64,000 bases of DNA from Pseudomonadota bacterium (GCA_023423535.1 JAFAFL010000100.1:1-64000), one strand, 5' to 3'; positions 30,271 through 39,547 are shown, numbered from the stretch's first letter. Notes: generated by a model not told the origin, from the sequence alone. Made by a program: numbers and translations.

Positions 30271-31287
30271 TCAGCGGCGCTCGGCCGCGGCCTGCGGGGA
30301 GAGGAACGAGTACTCCCTCGCCCAGGCGAGCGTCTGATTGACCTGCTCCGGCGTGAGGATGCCGTTGCGCTCGACGAGCTCGACCTCGGTGCGCATGTCG
30401 GTGTCGAGGAGGTACGGGCCGTCGGTGTTGATCGTGAACTTCACGCCGCGGTCCCAGAAGGTGCGGATGATGTGCGTGAGCTCGGCGATTCCGTCCACCG
30501 CGCGCGTGTGCAGGTTGGAGGTGGGGCACAGCTCGAGCACCACGTCGTGCTCCTTCAGCATCTTCATCGCCTCTTCGTCGTACGCGGCGCGGATGCCGTG
30601 GCCGATGCGGTGCGGACGCAGCCGGTCCACCACGGTCTTCAGGCCCTCGGCGTCGGTGCCCTTCGTCTCTCCCGTGTGCACGGTGCAGCGCAGCCCCGCC
30701 TTGCGCGCGCGGTCGAAGAGGTCCTGGTACTGCGCCACCGCGTCCGGCTTGTGCTCCATCGCGTTGGCCTCCGGTCCGGCGAGGTCGATGCCGACGACGC
30801 CGCGGTTCCGGTACTTGATCGCCTTCTCGAGGATGATCGAGTTCAGCTTGTGGTCGAACTCGCGCGCGAGGCAGAAGATGAGGCCCGCCTTCACGTTGTA
30901 CTCGAGCACCGCGCGATCCATCCCGCGCTGCGCGGCGTGGATGATGTGGTCGAGATCCAGCTCGGAGTTCAGGTTGCGCTTCATCGGGTTGAAGCGAAGC
31001 TCGATCATGGAGACGCGGCTGCCTCGATACTCCTTGCCGATGACCTCGTACACGGAGCGCTCGATCGCCATCGGAGAGGACTGAATCTTCTCCGTCACCG
31101 TGTGCATGATCTTGAGGTAGTCCTCGAGGTTCTTCACGCGATCCGGACGCGCGGTGATCAGCTCCACGAAGTCGAAGTAGTTCTTCGCCGGGAGCTTGAA
31201 ACCCTGTTGATGCGCGATGGACCAGAGGACGTGGGGCGCCACCGCGCCGCCTACGTGGATGTGCAGATCGACGAGCTCGCGAGCCAT
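30271..31287 (-). CDS. Adenosine-deaminase-family protein
   Basis: This 338-residue TIM-barrel amidohydrolase has the metal motif DLHIHVGGA, VHTGET, RIGHGI, LCPTSNLHT and INTDGP. These match adenosine deaminases, which deaminate adenosine or related purines with zinc. The usual second aspartate of NTDDP is replaced by glycine (D289-G290), and HAGE is HTGE, so the substrate may differ from adenosine. ATG 31287 starts right before the metal motif; six more codons upstream are possible. Same strand as pyrD, possibly cotranscribed nucleotide-salvage genes. Confidence 0.8.
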   Translation of the reverse strand: MARELVDLHIHVGGAVAPHVLWSIAHQQGFKLPAKNYFDFVELITARPDRVKNLEDYLKIMHTVTEKIQSSPMAIERSVYEVIGKEYRGSRVSMIELRFNPMKRNLNSELDLDHIIHAAQRGMDRAVLEYNVKAGLIFCLAREFDHKLNSIILEKAIKYRNRGVVGIDLAGPEANAMEHKPDAVAQYQDLFDRARKAGLRCTVHTGETKGTDAEGLKTVVDRLRPHRIGHGIRAAYDEEAMKMLKEHDVVLELCPTSNLHTRAVDGIAELTHIIRTFWDRGVKFTINTDGPYLLDTDMRTEVELVERNGILTPEQVNQTLAWAREYSFLSPQAAAERR

Positions 31288-31301
31288 GGACGGTGATAGC
31301 C

Positions 31302-31330
31302 ACAAAAGCCCCCGGCCGCCAAGGGGCTGC
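31302..31330 (-). terminator. Rho-independent terminator after the TerB-DnaJ gene
   Basis: On the minus strand AGCCCC (31328-31323) pairs with GGGGCT (31312-31307) and is followed by TTTG, between the TerB-DnaJ stop and the adenosine-deaminase-like start. It would separate those two transcripts. Confidence 0.5.
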
Positions 31331-31341
31331 TCTTCGGGCCT

Positions 31342-32193
31342 TCAGAAGCCGCGCAGCTCCTTCAACGCGTCGTAGGCCTCGCGCAGGTCCCGGAACGTCT
31401 CCGAGGCAATGGCCACCGCACCCGGCCCGAGGTGCGCGACCCTGTCCGGATGGTGCGTCGCCGCGAGCCTGCGGAAGGTCCGCTTGATCTCCTCGTCCGT
31501 CGCATCAGGAGTGAGGCCCAGCCGCTCGTAGTGCGACGCGCCATCTCCCAGATGCAGCGCCTGCACCGAGCGTTCGTCTTCTTCGGAGAGGCCGAGGCCC
31601 AGCGCCACCTGCTCGAGCACCTCGCGCTCCGGTTTGCGCAGCCGGCCGTCGGTCAGCGCGAGCCGGTAGAGCGCGTCCACCAGCAGCAGCAGCTCCGACT
31701 CCCTGAGCTCTTCACGCGCCACGCGCAGCGCCTCGTCGAGCGACGGCGGTTGATCGCGCGCGGACTTCAGGGCTTCGCGCACGAGGTCGAGCTCGTCGGG
31801 GCCGTACTGCATGCCCTCTTCGAAGAACTCGCGGACCACGCGGACCTCGTCACGTCCCAGTCCGTTGGACGCGTTGGCCACCGCGACGAAGAGGCCGCAC
31901 AGGCGTTCGGCGAAGAGCGACTGCGCCTGCGTCTCCAGCTCCGTCGCGCTCATCGGCTCGGGGAGATCGTCGAGCTCGCGAAGGGTGGGGCGGCGGCGGC
32001 GTACGTCGGTGTCCTCGTCTTCGATGGCCAGGGGAGTCTCCGGCGCCTCCTTCAGCTCGTCGAAGCGATGCCCCGCGAAGAGGCCGATGGCGCCGAGCAC
32101 GAGCGCGGCTGCCCACCCCTGCAGCAGCAGACCGAGCCCCACCCCGATCACCAGCCCGAACACCTTTCCGAACACGATCGCGGAGTCTGGCAT
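31342..32193 (-). CDS. TerB-like and DnaJ-domain membrane protein (DjlA-like)
   Basis: This 283-residue protein has an N-terminal hydrophobic segment (FGLVIGVGLGLLLQGWAAALVLGAIGLFAG), a central helical TerB-like region, and a C-terminal J domain (about 217-283) with the HPD motif in THHPDRV. The order resembles DjlA, a membrane-anchored DnaK co-chaperone. It would recruit DnaK to the inner membrane. It is divergent from folD, 15 bases between the starts. Confidence 0.83.
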   Translation of the reverse strand: MPDSAIVFGKVFGLVIGVGLGLLLQGWAAALVLGAIGLFAGHRFDELKEAPETPLAIEDEDTDVRRRRPTLRELDDLPEPMSATELETQAQSLFAERLCGLFVAVANASNGLGRDEVRVVREFFEEGMQYGPDELDLVREALKSARDQPPSLDEALRVAREELRESELLLLVDALYRLALTDGRLRKPEREVLEQVALGLGLSEEDERSVQALHLGDGASHYERLGLTPDATDEEIKRTFRRLAATHHPDRVAHLGPGAVAIASETFRDLREAYDALKELRGF

Positions 32194-32208
32194 AGGGTCC
32201 GCCGCGAC

Positions 32209-33066
32209 ATGTCAGGTCAAATCATCGACGGGAAGGCCATCGCCGCGAAGGTGCGCGCCGAGGTGGCCGAGGAGACGCGGGCGTTCACGGCTTCCACTGG
32301 GATCAAGCCGGGGCTGACGGTGGTTCGGGTGGGCGAGGACCAGGCCTCGAAGGTGTACGTCGGCGCGAAGCAGAAGGCCGCGGCGGAGTGCGGCTTCGAC
32401 GGCCAGGAGATCCACCTGCCGGCCACCGCGACCCAGGACGAGGTGCTCGCGCAGGTGCGTGCGCTGAACGCGGATCCGAAGGTGCACGGGATCCTCGTGC
32501 AGTTGCCGCTGCCGAAGGGGATCGACTCCAACGCGATCATCTCCGCGATCGATCCGGGCAAGGACGCCGACGGCTTCCATCCGCTGAACGCGGGTCACCT
32601 GTTCCTCGGTCGTCGGGGCGTGCAGCCGTGTACGCCGGCGGGCGTGATGCGCCTCATCGAGGAGACGGGCACTTCGCTGACAGGCAAGCGCGCGGTGGTG
32701 ATTGGCCGCTCGAACATCGTGGGCAAGCCGATGGCGATGATGCTGCTCGCGGCGAACGCGACGGTGGTGATCGCGCACAGCAAGAGCGACGTGGAGGCGG
32801 AAGTCCGTGGGGCGGACGTGGTCGTCGCCGCGGTGGGCGTGGCGGAGCTGGTGAAGGGCGCGTGGATCAAGCCGGGCGCGGTCGTCATCGACGTGGGCAT
32901 GAACCGCAACGCGGAGGGCAAGCTGGTGGGCGACGTGGAGTTCGCCGCCGCCCGCGAGCGCGCGTCGTGGATCACGCCGGTCCCCGGTGGCGTGGGGCCG
33001 ATGACCGTGGCGCTGCTGATGCGCAACACGCTCGAGTCGGCGAAGCGGCTCGCGGCGGCGCGCTGA
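32209..33066 (+). CDS. folD: Methylene-THF dehydrogenase/cyclohydrolase FolD
   Basis: FolD interconverts 5,10-methylene-THF and 10-formyl-THF. The 285-residue protein has YVGAKQKAAAECG with the catalytic lysine, GILVQLPLPKGID, KDADGFHPLN, PCTPAGVMRL, the NADP motif VVIGRSNIVGKPMAMML and TPVPGGVGPMTVALLM. It is complete. It is the first of several folate one-carbon genes nearby (metF, gcvT, gcvH, gcvP). Confidence 0.96.
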   Translation: MSGQIIDGKAIAAKVRAEVAEETRAFTASTGIKPGLTVVRVGEDQASKVYVGAKQKAAAECGFDGQEIHLPATATQDEVLAQVRALNADPKVHGILVQLPLPKGIDSNAIISAIDPGKDADGFHPLNAGHLFLGRRGVQPCTPAGVMRLIEETGTSLTGKRAVVIGRSNIVGKPMAMMLLAANATVVIAHSKSDVEAEVRGADVVVAAVGVAELVKGAWIKPGAVVIDVGMNRNAEGKLVGDVEFAAARERASWITPVPGGVGPMTVALLMRNTLESAKRLAAAR

Positions 33067-33072
33067 CCCCGG

Positions 33073-33849
33073 CTACTCCTTCAGCCGGTAGCCCGTCCGG
33101 AAGATCCACACCACCACGCCGAGGCACACGAGCAGCACGGCGCACGTCACGCCCAGGCTCACCGCCACGCTGACGTCGCCCTGGCCGTAGAAGCTCCAGC
33201 GGAACCCGCTGATCAGATAGACGACCGGGTTGAAGAGGCTGACCTGCCGCCAGAACGGCGGCAGCATGTCGATTGAATAGAACGCGCCGCCGAGGAAGGT
33301 CAGCGGCGTGACCACGAGCAGCGGCACGAAGCTGAGCTGTTCGAAGCCCTTCGCCCACAGCCCGAGGATGAAGCCGAAGAGGCTGAACGTCACCGACGTC
33401 AGCACGAGGTACGCGACCATCCAGAACGGGTGATCGATCCGTACCGGCACGAACACCGCCGCGGTGCCGAGGATGATGAGGCCGATGATGATCGACTTCG
33501 TCGCCGCGGCGCCGACGTAGGCGACGACCGTCTCCACCGGTGAGATGGGTGCCGAGAGCAGCTCGTAGATCGTCCCGGTGAAGCGCGGGAAGTAGATGCC
33601 GATCGACGCGTTGCTGATGCTCTGCGTGAGCAGCGAGAGCATGAGCAGGCCGGGGACGATGAACGCGCCGTACGGCACGCCGCCCACCTCCTGCATGCGT
33701 GAGCCGATCGCCCCACCGAAGACGACGAAGTAGAGCGCGGTGGTGATGACCGGCCCCACGAGGCTCTGCCACAGCGTGCGTCGCGCGCGCGCCATCTCGA
33801 ACTTGTAGATCGACCACACGCCGCGCGGATTGAATCGTGAAGAGGTCAC
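33073..33849 (-). CDS. ABC-2 type transporter permease
   Basis: This 258-residue protein has six hydrophobic segments and the ABC-2 pattern (QSISNASIGIYFPRFTGTIYELLSAPIS, then FEQLSFVPLLVVTPLTFLGGAFYSIDMLP). It is the membrane half of an exporter with the next gene. GTG 33849 overlaps the ATPase stop by four bases (GTGA), which sets the start. It is convergent with folD, six bases apart. The exported compound is unknown; drug or polysaccharide export are common roles. Confidence 0.88.
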   Translation of the reverse strand: MTSSRFNPRGVWSIYKFEMARARRTLWQSLVGPVITTALYFVVFGGAIGSRMQEVGGVPYGAFIVPGLLMLSLLTQSISNASIGIYFPRFTGTIYELLSAPISPVETVVAYVGAAATKSIIIGLIILGTAAVFVPVRIDHPFWMVAYLVLTSVTFSLFGFILGLWAKGFEQLSFVPLLVVTPLTFLGGAFYSIDMLPPFWRQVSLFNPVVYLISGFRWSFYGQGDVSVAVSLGVTCAVLLVCLGVVVWIFRTGYRLKE

Positions 33850-34784
33850 GCTGCGTCCTCCCCCACGAGCTTCACGAAGATCTCCTCCAGCGAGCTCTTC
33901 TCCGTGGAGAGATCCCGCACCGTCAGCCCGAGCGCTCCCATCTGCTGCAGCAGCGCAGGGATGTCCGTGTTCTCGGCGTGCGCGTCGAACGTGTAGGTCA
34001 GGGACTGGCCGTCCGCTGCCAGCGAGACCTGCCACGCCGCGAGCTCCGGCGGCACCTGCGCCAGCGGTTCACCGAGCTGCACGGTCAACCGCCGCGAGCC
34101 GAGCTTGCGCATCAGCGCCTCCTTCTCCTCGACGAGGATGAGCTCGCCCTTGCGCACCACGCCGATGCGGTCCGCCATCTCCTCCGCCTCTTCGATGTAG
34201 TGGGTGGTGAGGATGATCGTCACCCCGCGCTCGCGCAGGCCGTGCACGAGCCGCCACATGTCGCGGCGCAGCTTCACGTCCACGCCCGCGGTGGGCTCGT
34301 CGAGGAAGAGCACCTTCGGCTCGTGGGAGAGCGCCTTGGCGATGAGCACGCGCCGCTTCATGCCGCCGGAGAGCGTCATGATCTTCGAGTCCTTCCGGTC
34401 GAGCAGCGACAGGTCCTTCAGCAGTCCTTCGAGATACGCGTCGTTCGGCGGAAGTCCGAAGAGGCCGCGGCTGAAGCTCACGGTCGCCCACACGGTCTCG
34501 AACACGTCCGTCGCCAATTCCTGCGGTACCAGTCCGATCTTCGCCCGCGCCGCGCGGTACTCGCGCCGGATGTCGTGGCCGTCCACGGTGACGGTGCCGC
34601 CGGAGGGCATGACGATGCCGCACACCGAGTTGATGAGCGTGGTCTTGCCCGCGCCGTTCGGTCCGAGCAGCGCGAAGAGTTCGCCGCGCCGGATGTCGAG
34701 CGTCACGCTGCGCAGCGCGTGCAGACCGCTGGCGTAGGTCTTCTCGAGGCCGCGGATGGAGATGATCGGATCCCGTAGGTTCAC
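33846..34784 (-). CDS. ABC transporter ATP-binding protein
   Basis: This 312-residue ATPase has Walker A GPNGAGKTT (about 41-49), the signature LSGGMKRRV, Walker B VLFLDEPT and the H-loop TTHYIEEAEE. A C-terminal extension of about 90 residues resembles DUF4162-like tails of drug exporters. GTG 34784 is chosen to limit overlap with metF; an in-frame GTG at 34802 is possible. It pairs with the ABC-2 permease by a four-base overlap. Confidence 0.9.
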   Translation of the reverse strand: MNLRDPIISIRGLEKTYASGLHALRSVTLDIRRGELFALLGPNGAGKTTLINSVCGIVMPSGGTVTVDGHDIRREYRAARAKIGLVPQELATDVFETVWATVSFSRGLFGLPPNDAYLEGLLKDLSLLDRKDSKIMTLSGGMKRRVLIAKALSHEPKVLFLDEPTAGVDVKLRRDMWRLVHGLRERGVTIILTTHYIEEAEEMADRIGVVRKGELILVEEKEALMRKLGSRRLTVQLGEPLAQVPPELAAWQVSLAADGQSLTYTFDAHAENTDIPALLQQMGALGLTVRDLSTEKSSLEEIFVKLVGEDAA

Positions 34785-34791
34785 GGGCCCT

Positions 34792-35667
34792 TCATCCCAC
34801 ACGGCCCTTCAAAGCGCTGACGATCATGCGCGTCGCCGGGCTCTTGTTCAGCGTGTAGAAGTGGATCCCCGGCACACCGCGCGCGAGCAGCTCCATGCAC
34901 TGCACGGTCGCGTGCGCCACGCCCAGCTGCATCACCGCCGCCGGATCGTCCTTCACGCGCTCGAGCTGCATCGTCAGCCGCATGGGCACCGTGGCGCCGC
35001 ACAGCCGCGTGAACCGCGACACCTGATCGAAGTTCGTGATCGGCATGATGCCCGGCACGATCGGGATGTTGATTCCCGCCCTCCGCGCGCGCTCCACGAA
35101 GTCGAAATAGAAGGCGTTGTCGAAGAAGAGCTGGGTGATGAGGAAGTCGAGCCCCGCGTCCACCTTCCGCTTGAGGTGGCGCAGATCGTCGTCGCGGTTC
35201 GGCGTCTCGATGTGGCCTTCGGGATAGGCCGCGCCGCCGAGCGACAGCGTGTGATCGCGCTCGCGGATGAACTCCACCAGTTCGCTCGCGTAGCGGAAGC
35301 CGTTCTCCTCCGGGATGAACTCCTTCTGTCCCGGAGGGGGATCGCCGCGCAGCACGAGCACGTTCTCGATCCGCGCCGCGAGCAGCTCTTCGATGATCCC
35401 GCCGAGCTCCTCGCGCGTGTTTCCGGCGCAGGTGAGGTGCGCCATGGTCTCGATGCCGGTGCGCCACTTGATCTCGCGCACGAGCTTCACCGTGTTTCCG
35501 CGCGCGCTGCCGCCAGCGCCGTACGTCACCGACACGAAGCCCGGCTCGAGCTCCACCAGATCCATCAACGTGGCCAACAGGTTCTTCTCTCCCTCCGGCG
35601 TCTTCGGCGGAAAGAACTCGAACGAGAAGCACGGGTTCGAGGGGTTGAGCCGGTTGCGGATCTTCAT
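34792..35667 (-). CDS. metF: 5,10-methylenetetrahydrofolate reductase MetF
   Basis: MetF reduces methylene-THF to methyl-THF for methionine synthesis, using FAD. The 291-residue protein has FSFEFFPPKTPEGE, VSVTYGAGGS, AHLTCAGNTREEL, NVLVLRGDPP, DAGLDFLITQLFFDNAFYFDFVERAR and PIVPGIMPITN, with full bacterial length. It is divergent from gcvT with 48 bases between them. The ABC transporter genes lie directly downstream. Confidence 0.95.
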   Translation of the reverse strand: MKIRNRLNPSNPCFSFEFFPPKTPEGEKNLLATLMDLVELEPGFVSVTYGAGGSARGNTVKLVREIKWRTGIETMAHLTCAGNTREELGGIIEELLAARIENVLVLRGDPPPGQKEFIPEENGFRYASELVEFIRERDHTLSLGGAAYPEGHIETPNRDDDLRHLKRKVDAGLDFLITQLFFDNAFYFDFVERARRAGINIPIVPGIMPITNFDQVSRFTRLCGATVPMRLTMQLERVKDDPAAVMQLGVAHATVQCMELLARGVPGIHFYTLNKSPATRMIVSALKGRVG

Positions 35668-35681
35668 TCGACGACTATAGT
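35654..35681 (+). promoter_or_regulatory. Candidate divergent promoter metF/gcvT
   Basis: For gcvT, TTGCGG (35654-35659) and TATAGT (35676-35681) are 16 bases apart. The -10-like hexamer sits in a perfect palindrome ACTATAGT (35674-35681), so it reads as TATAGT on both strands and could serve metF as well. Inference from sequence only. Confidence 0.35.
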
Positions 35682-35715
35682 CCGCGCGCTTTTTCGCTCC
35701 CCGAGGATCGTACCC

Positions 35716-36816
35716 ATGGCCAGGCAGACTCCGCTCTACGACGCGCACAAGAAGCTCGGCGGGCGGCTGGTGGATTTCTCCGGCTGGGAGCTCCCGGTCC
35801 AGTACAGCGGCGTCGTCGCGGAGCACGAGACGGTGCGCACCGCGGTCGGCCTCTTCGACGTCAGCCACATGGGCGAGATCGAGTTCAAGGGACCGGGCGC
35901 GCTGGAGACGGTGAACCGGCTCATCACCAACGACCTCAACAGGATCGCGGATGGCCAGGCGCTCTACGCGGGCCTGCTCAACGAGAAGGGCGGCTTCGTG
36001 GACGACATCGTCGTCTACCGCTACTCGCCCGAGCACATCTTCATCTGCGTCAACGCGGCGAACCGGCAGAAGGACTTCGACTGGATGAAGGCGCACGCGC
36101 AGGGCGTGACGCCGGTCGATCGTTCGGACGAGTTCGCGCAGATCGCGGTGCAGGGCCCGAAGGCGCCGGCGCTGGTGGCGAGGCTCGCGTCCGGTCAGAC
36201 CACCGCGGCCGACGTCACCGCGATCGGCAGCTACCGCTTCCGCGAGGGCGAGATCGCGGGCGTGCCCTGCATCATCAGCCGCACCGGCTACACCGGTGAG
36301 GACGGCTTCGAGCTCTACTGCCCGCCGCAGCAGGCGGAGAAGCTCTGGTCTGCGCTGATGGAGGCGGGCGCGGCGGACGGGATCAAGCCGTGCGGTCTGG
36401 GCGCGCGCGACTCGCTGCGCACGGAGATGAAGTTCGCGCTCTACGGCAACGACATCGACGATGGGCACACGCCGCTCGAGGCGGGGCTCGGCTGGATCGT
36501 GAAGCTCGACAAGCCGGAGTTCATCGGCAAGGCGGCGCTGGAGGCGCAGAAGGCGCAGGGCGTGCAGCGGAAGCTCGTGGGCTTCGAGCTGACCGAGGCG
36601 GGCGTGCCGCGGCACGGCTATCCGATCCTTGCGAACGGCGAGCGCGTGGGCGAGGTGACGAGCGGGACCATGGGTCCCTCGGTGAAGAAGGCGATCGGCA
36701 TCGGCTACGTGCCCGTGGCGCTGGCGGCGGAGGGGAGCACCTTCCACGTCGAGATCCGCGGGAGGCCGGTGGCGGCGCGCGTGGTGAAGACTCCTTTCTG
36801 GAAGCGAGCGGGGTGA
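35716..36816 (+). CDS. gcvT: Glycine cleavage system aminomethyltransferase GcvT
   Basis: GcvT (T protein) releases ammonia from the aminomethyl-lipoyl H protein and makes methylene-THF. The 366-residue protein has LVDFSGWELPVQY, GLFDVSHMGEIE, GYTGEDGFELYC, LGARDSLRTEM and the C-terminal barrel GVPRHGYPI and GEVTSGTMGPS. gcvH follows after three bases. Confidence 0.96.
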   Translation: MARQTPLYDAHKKLGGRLVDFSGWELPVQYSGVVAEHETVRTAVGLFDVSHMGEIEFKGPGALETVNRLITNDLNRIADGQALYAGLLNEKGGFVDDIVVYRYSPEHIFICVNAANRQKDFDWMKAHAQGVTPVDRSDEFAQIAVQGPKAPALVARLASGQTTAADVTAIGSYRFREGEIAGVPCIISRTGYTGEDGFELYCPPQQAEKLWSALMEAGAADGIKPCGLGARDSLRTEMKFALYGNDIDDGHTPLEAGLGWIVKLDKPEFIGKAALEAQKAQGVQRKLVGFELTEAGVPRHGYPILANGERVGEVTSGTMGPSVKKAIGIGYVPVALAAEGSTFHVEIRGRPVAARVVKTPFWKRAG

Positions 36817-36819
36817 GCG

Positions 36820-37209
36820 ATGGCGGACGTACCGGGAAACCTCAAGTACACGAAGGACCACGAGTGGGCGCGCAAGGAGGGCGGCACGATCGTGATCGGC
36901 GTGACCGCGCACGCGCAGGAGTCGCTCGGTGACGTGGTGTACGTGGAGCTGCCGAAGGTGGGCGCCACGCTGACCGCGGGCAGCGCCTTCGGCGTGATCG
37001 AGTCCACCAAGGCGGTGTCGGAGCTCTACGCGCCGCTCACCGGCAAGGTGACGAAGGTCAACAGCGCGCTCTCGGACGAGCCGCACATCGTGAACTCGGA
37101 TCCGTACGGCCAGGGCTGGATCGTGGAGATCGAGCCCTCCGACGCGGGCGCCTACGACGCGCTGATGGACGCGGCCACGTACGCGAAGCACGCGGAAGAG
37201 TCGAAGTAG
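36820..37209 (+). CDS. gcvH: Glycine cleavage system H protein GcvH
   Basis: GcvH carries the lipoyl arm that moves the aminomethyl group between the P, T and L proteins. The 129-residue protein has YTKDHEWAR, VGDVVYVELP-like GDVVYVELPKVG and the lipoylation site ESTKAVSE with K64, then SDPYGQGWI. It lies in an operon with gcvT; gcvP is about 3 kb further downstream on the same strand. Confidence 0.96.
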   Translation: MADVPGNLKYTKDHEWARKEGGTIVIGVTAHAQESLGDVVYVELPKVGATLTAGSAFGVIESTKAVSELYAPLTGKVTKVNSALSDEPHIVNSDPYGQGWIVEIEPSDAGAYDALMDAATYAKHAEESK

Positions 37210-37223
37210 CTTCTTTGGAGGCG

Positions 37224-37541
37224 CTACCGGCGCGGAGGCGGGGTCAGCAGTGGCCCTGCGTACTTCGCCCGGAGCTGCGCCTCACGCTTCACCCCTCGCT
37301 CCGCTGCGCGCGCCTTCTCCTCTTCTCGCGTGCGCGGCGGGCCGTGGACCTCCAGCGCGTCGAACAGGTGCAGCGTGAGGTGGGTGATCTCGTCCACCGC
37401 CGCTTCGAAGACTTCGCGGTTCGCCTGCGACGGCGCGTTCATCCCGGTCAGCTTGCGCACGTACTGCAGCGCGGAGGCGCGGACCTCTTCTTCCGTCGCG
37501 GGCGGCTGGAAGTGGTGCAGTCGCTTGATGTTCCGGCACAT
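37224..37541 (-). CDS. DUF2277-family protein
   Basis: This 105-residue protein has the conserved opening MCRNIKRLHHFQPPATEEEV and ALQYVRKLTGMNAPSQANREVFEAAVDEI of the DUF2277 family, found in many bacteria without known function. The C-terminal third is charged and variable. It is a small cytoplasmic protein, convergent with gcvH. Confidence 0.85.
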   Translation of the reverse strand: MCRNIKRLHHFQPPATEEEVRASALQYVRKLTGMNAPSQANREVFEAAVDEITHLTLHLFDALEVHGPPRTREEEKARAAERGVKREAQLRAKYAGPLLTPPPRR

Positions 37542-37627
37542 GCGACAACTGTAACGGCTCCGCCGCCGCGGCTACATGACGCTCGCGTGCTGGCCTGACG
37601 GCCGCCCGGCTGTTTGCCCCTACGAGG

Positions 37628-39547
37628 TCAAGGTGACAGCGCCCGTGCGAGTTCTGACTGGTAGGTGAGCGCGCCGTCGCGGCTGAGATGATGCGCATCG
37701 CGGTAGAGCGCGATCCCGTCATGCTCGACCGCGCAGTGCGGCCTGCACATCCATTCCGCTGGATCGACGACTCGCGCGCGGTCCGGCGAGAGGGCCGCGA
37801 CGGTCTCGTAGAAGCGGCGATGCCGCATGCGGTGGCTCTCGAGCGGCATTGGCAGCAGGTCTCGTCCGAGCTTCGACTGCAGAGCGAGCGCGAGTGGAAC
37901 GCTCTTGTCATAGACGGGCACCGGCCCCAGGAGCACAGTGGACACGCCTCCGCGAGAGAGGCGCTCGACCGTGTCGGTGAGCGCGGCGGGGGCGACCTCT
38001 CGCGAATCGCCTGTCGTGGGCGCTGCGAAGGTGAGTCTCGTCTTCCCTTCGAAGTACGAGCGCCAGTAGCCCACGAGCACCACCTGCTTCAGCTCCGGTG
38101 AGTTCTCGAGGAACTGGAGGATGCGCGCGTTGCGGTCGGTGCAGCCCGGTTTCGCGGCGAGCTCCACGCCGAGCAACGGAGGACACGCGGAGTTTGGAAG
38201 GAAGAGCGCGCGGCGTTGCTGTGCCGCGAGGAGTTCGTCGAGCGCAGGCGCCCACGCGAGCAAATGGCTGTCGCCCCACAGAAGCAGCGACGCGTCCACG
38301 CTCTCGTCTCCGAGAGAGCACCACTCCGAAGGAGACCGAAGTGCGCGATCGTCGCACTCGACGAACGGAATGGTGGGCGCTCCCGCGCGGTCGTGGGCAA
38401 GCGCCCTGGCGTCGAAGCGGTGCGCGAAGCCGTTCTGCCGAAGGCCGAGGAGCGCGAAGGCGATGACCAGCGCCGACATCGCGGCAGCGCCTCCAAAGAC
38501 GCCGCGCCGTGTGAAGGCCGGGTTCGTCCGGAATGGTTGCTCGACGAATCGGTACGACAGCGTTGCCAGCGCAAAGGAGGCAACGAGCAGCGCCGGGATC
38601 CATGGCTCAATCTCGTCCAGCCCGACCGCGAACCTGGTCAGAACGCTCAACGGCCAGTGCACGAGGTAGAGCGAGTAGGAGATCAGACCGACGAAGACGA
38701 GGGGCCGCAGCTGCAACGCGGAGCGTATGCGCGATGGGCCGGAGCCTCCCGCGTGGAGGAGGAGCACGGTCCCGAGGACCGGCGGCAGCGCGGCGAGGCC
38801 GGGAAAGCGCGTCTGCGAGGTGTACAGCGCAACCGGCAAGAGGATGCCCGCGAGACCGACGAGTGAGGCGATCTCGCGGCCTCTGGCGGAGGTGATCTCC
38901 GGCAACACCCCGCGCGCCAACAGTGCGCCAGCGACGAGTTCCCAAGCGCGGAACGGGGAGAGGAAGAACACCGCCACCTCGTGACCGGGCAGGAAGTGGA
39001 TGGCCCCGCCCAGCGAGGCGATCGCCACCATGCAGAGGCCCCCCGTGGCCCACCTCCGGGGCAGCCGAACCAACACCAGGAGCAGCACCGGATAGAGGAG
39101 GTAGAACTGCTCCTCGACCCCCAGCGACCAGGTGTGGAGAAGCGGGTTGAGCTTTGCGTCCGCGGCGAAGTATCCGGCCTGCAGTTCGCGCCAGAAGAAG
39201 AGGTTGGAGGAGAAGAGCACCGTCGCGAGGCTGCTCTTCAGCGTGGACGCGTAGATCGTCGGCGTGAGCAGCGCGTAGCCGCCCGCGAGGGTTGCGGCGA
39301 TCGTCACCACCACTGCCGGTGTCAGGCGCCTCAGTCGCCGTTCGAAGAAGCGCGCCCAGGAGAAGCGCCCCGTCTCATGTTCGCGCGAGATGATGCGGGT
39401 GATGAGGTAGCCGGAGATGACGAAGAAGACATCGACGCCCACGTAGCCGCCAGGCGCGAGACGTTCGGATAGATGGTGGAAGAGGACGGAGAGAACGGCG
39501 ATTGCACGAAGGCCGTCGATGTCAGCGCGGTAGGAGTTCGCCTGCAT
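37628..39547 (-). CDS. Acyltransferase 3 fused to SGNH domain (OafA-like)
   Basis: This 639-residue protein starts with the acyltransferase 3 membrane domain: YRADIDGLRAIAVLSVLFHH, GGYVGVDVFFVISGYLI, RRLRRLTPA, SLGVEEQFYLLYP and YSLYLVHWPLSV, about ten or eleven helices to residue 370. A periplasmic SGNH hydrolase-like domain follows with WGDSHLLAW (catalytic serine) and DAHHLS near the C-terminus (catalytic Asp/His). Such fusions O-acetylate surface polysaccharides. The ATG at 39547 gives the usual short start. It is divergent from the cupin gene and interrupts gcvTH-gcvP. Confidence 0.92.
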   Translation of the reverse strand: MQANSYRADIDGLRAIAVLSVLFHHLSERLAPGGYVGVDVFFVISGYLITRIISREHETGRFSWARFFERRLRRLTPAVVVTIAATLAGGYALLTPTIYASTLKSSLATVLFSSNLFFWRELQAGYFAADAKLNPLLHTWSLGVEEQFYLLYPVLLLVLVRLPRRWATGGLCMVAIASLGGAIHFLPGHEVAVFFLSPFRAWELVAGALLARGVLPEITSARGREIASLVGLAGILLPVALYTSQTRFPGLAALPPVLGTVLLLHAGGSGPSRIRSALQLRPLVFVGLISYSLYLVHWPLSVLTRFAVGLDEIEPWIPALLVASFALATLSYRFVEQPFRTNPAFTRRGVFGGAAAMSALVIAFALLGLRQNGFAHRFDARALAHDRAGAPTIPFVECDDRALRSPSEWCSLGDESVDASLLLWGDSHLLAWAPALDELLAAQQRRALFLPNSACPPLLGVELAAKPGCTDRNARILQFLENSPELKQVVLVGYWRSYFEGKTRLTFAAPTTGDSREVAPAALTDTVERLSRGGVSTVLLGPVPVYDKSVPLALALQSKLGRDLLPMPLESHRMRHRRFYETVAALSPDRARVVDPAEWMCRPHCAVEHDGIALYRDAHHLSRDGALTYQSELARALSP

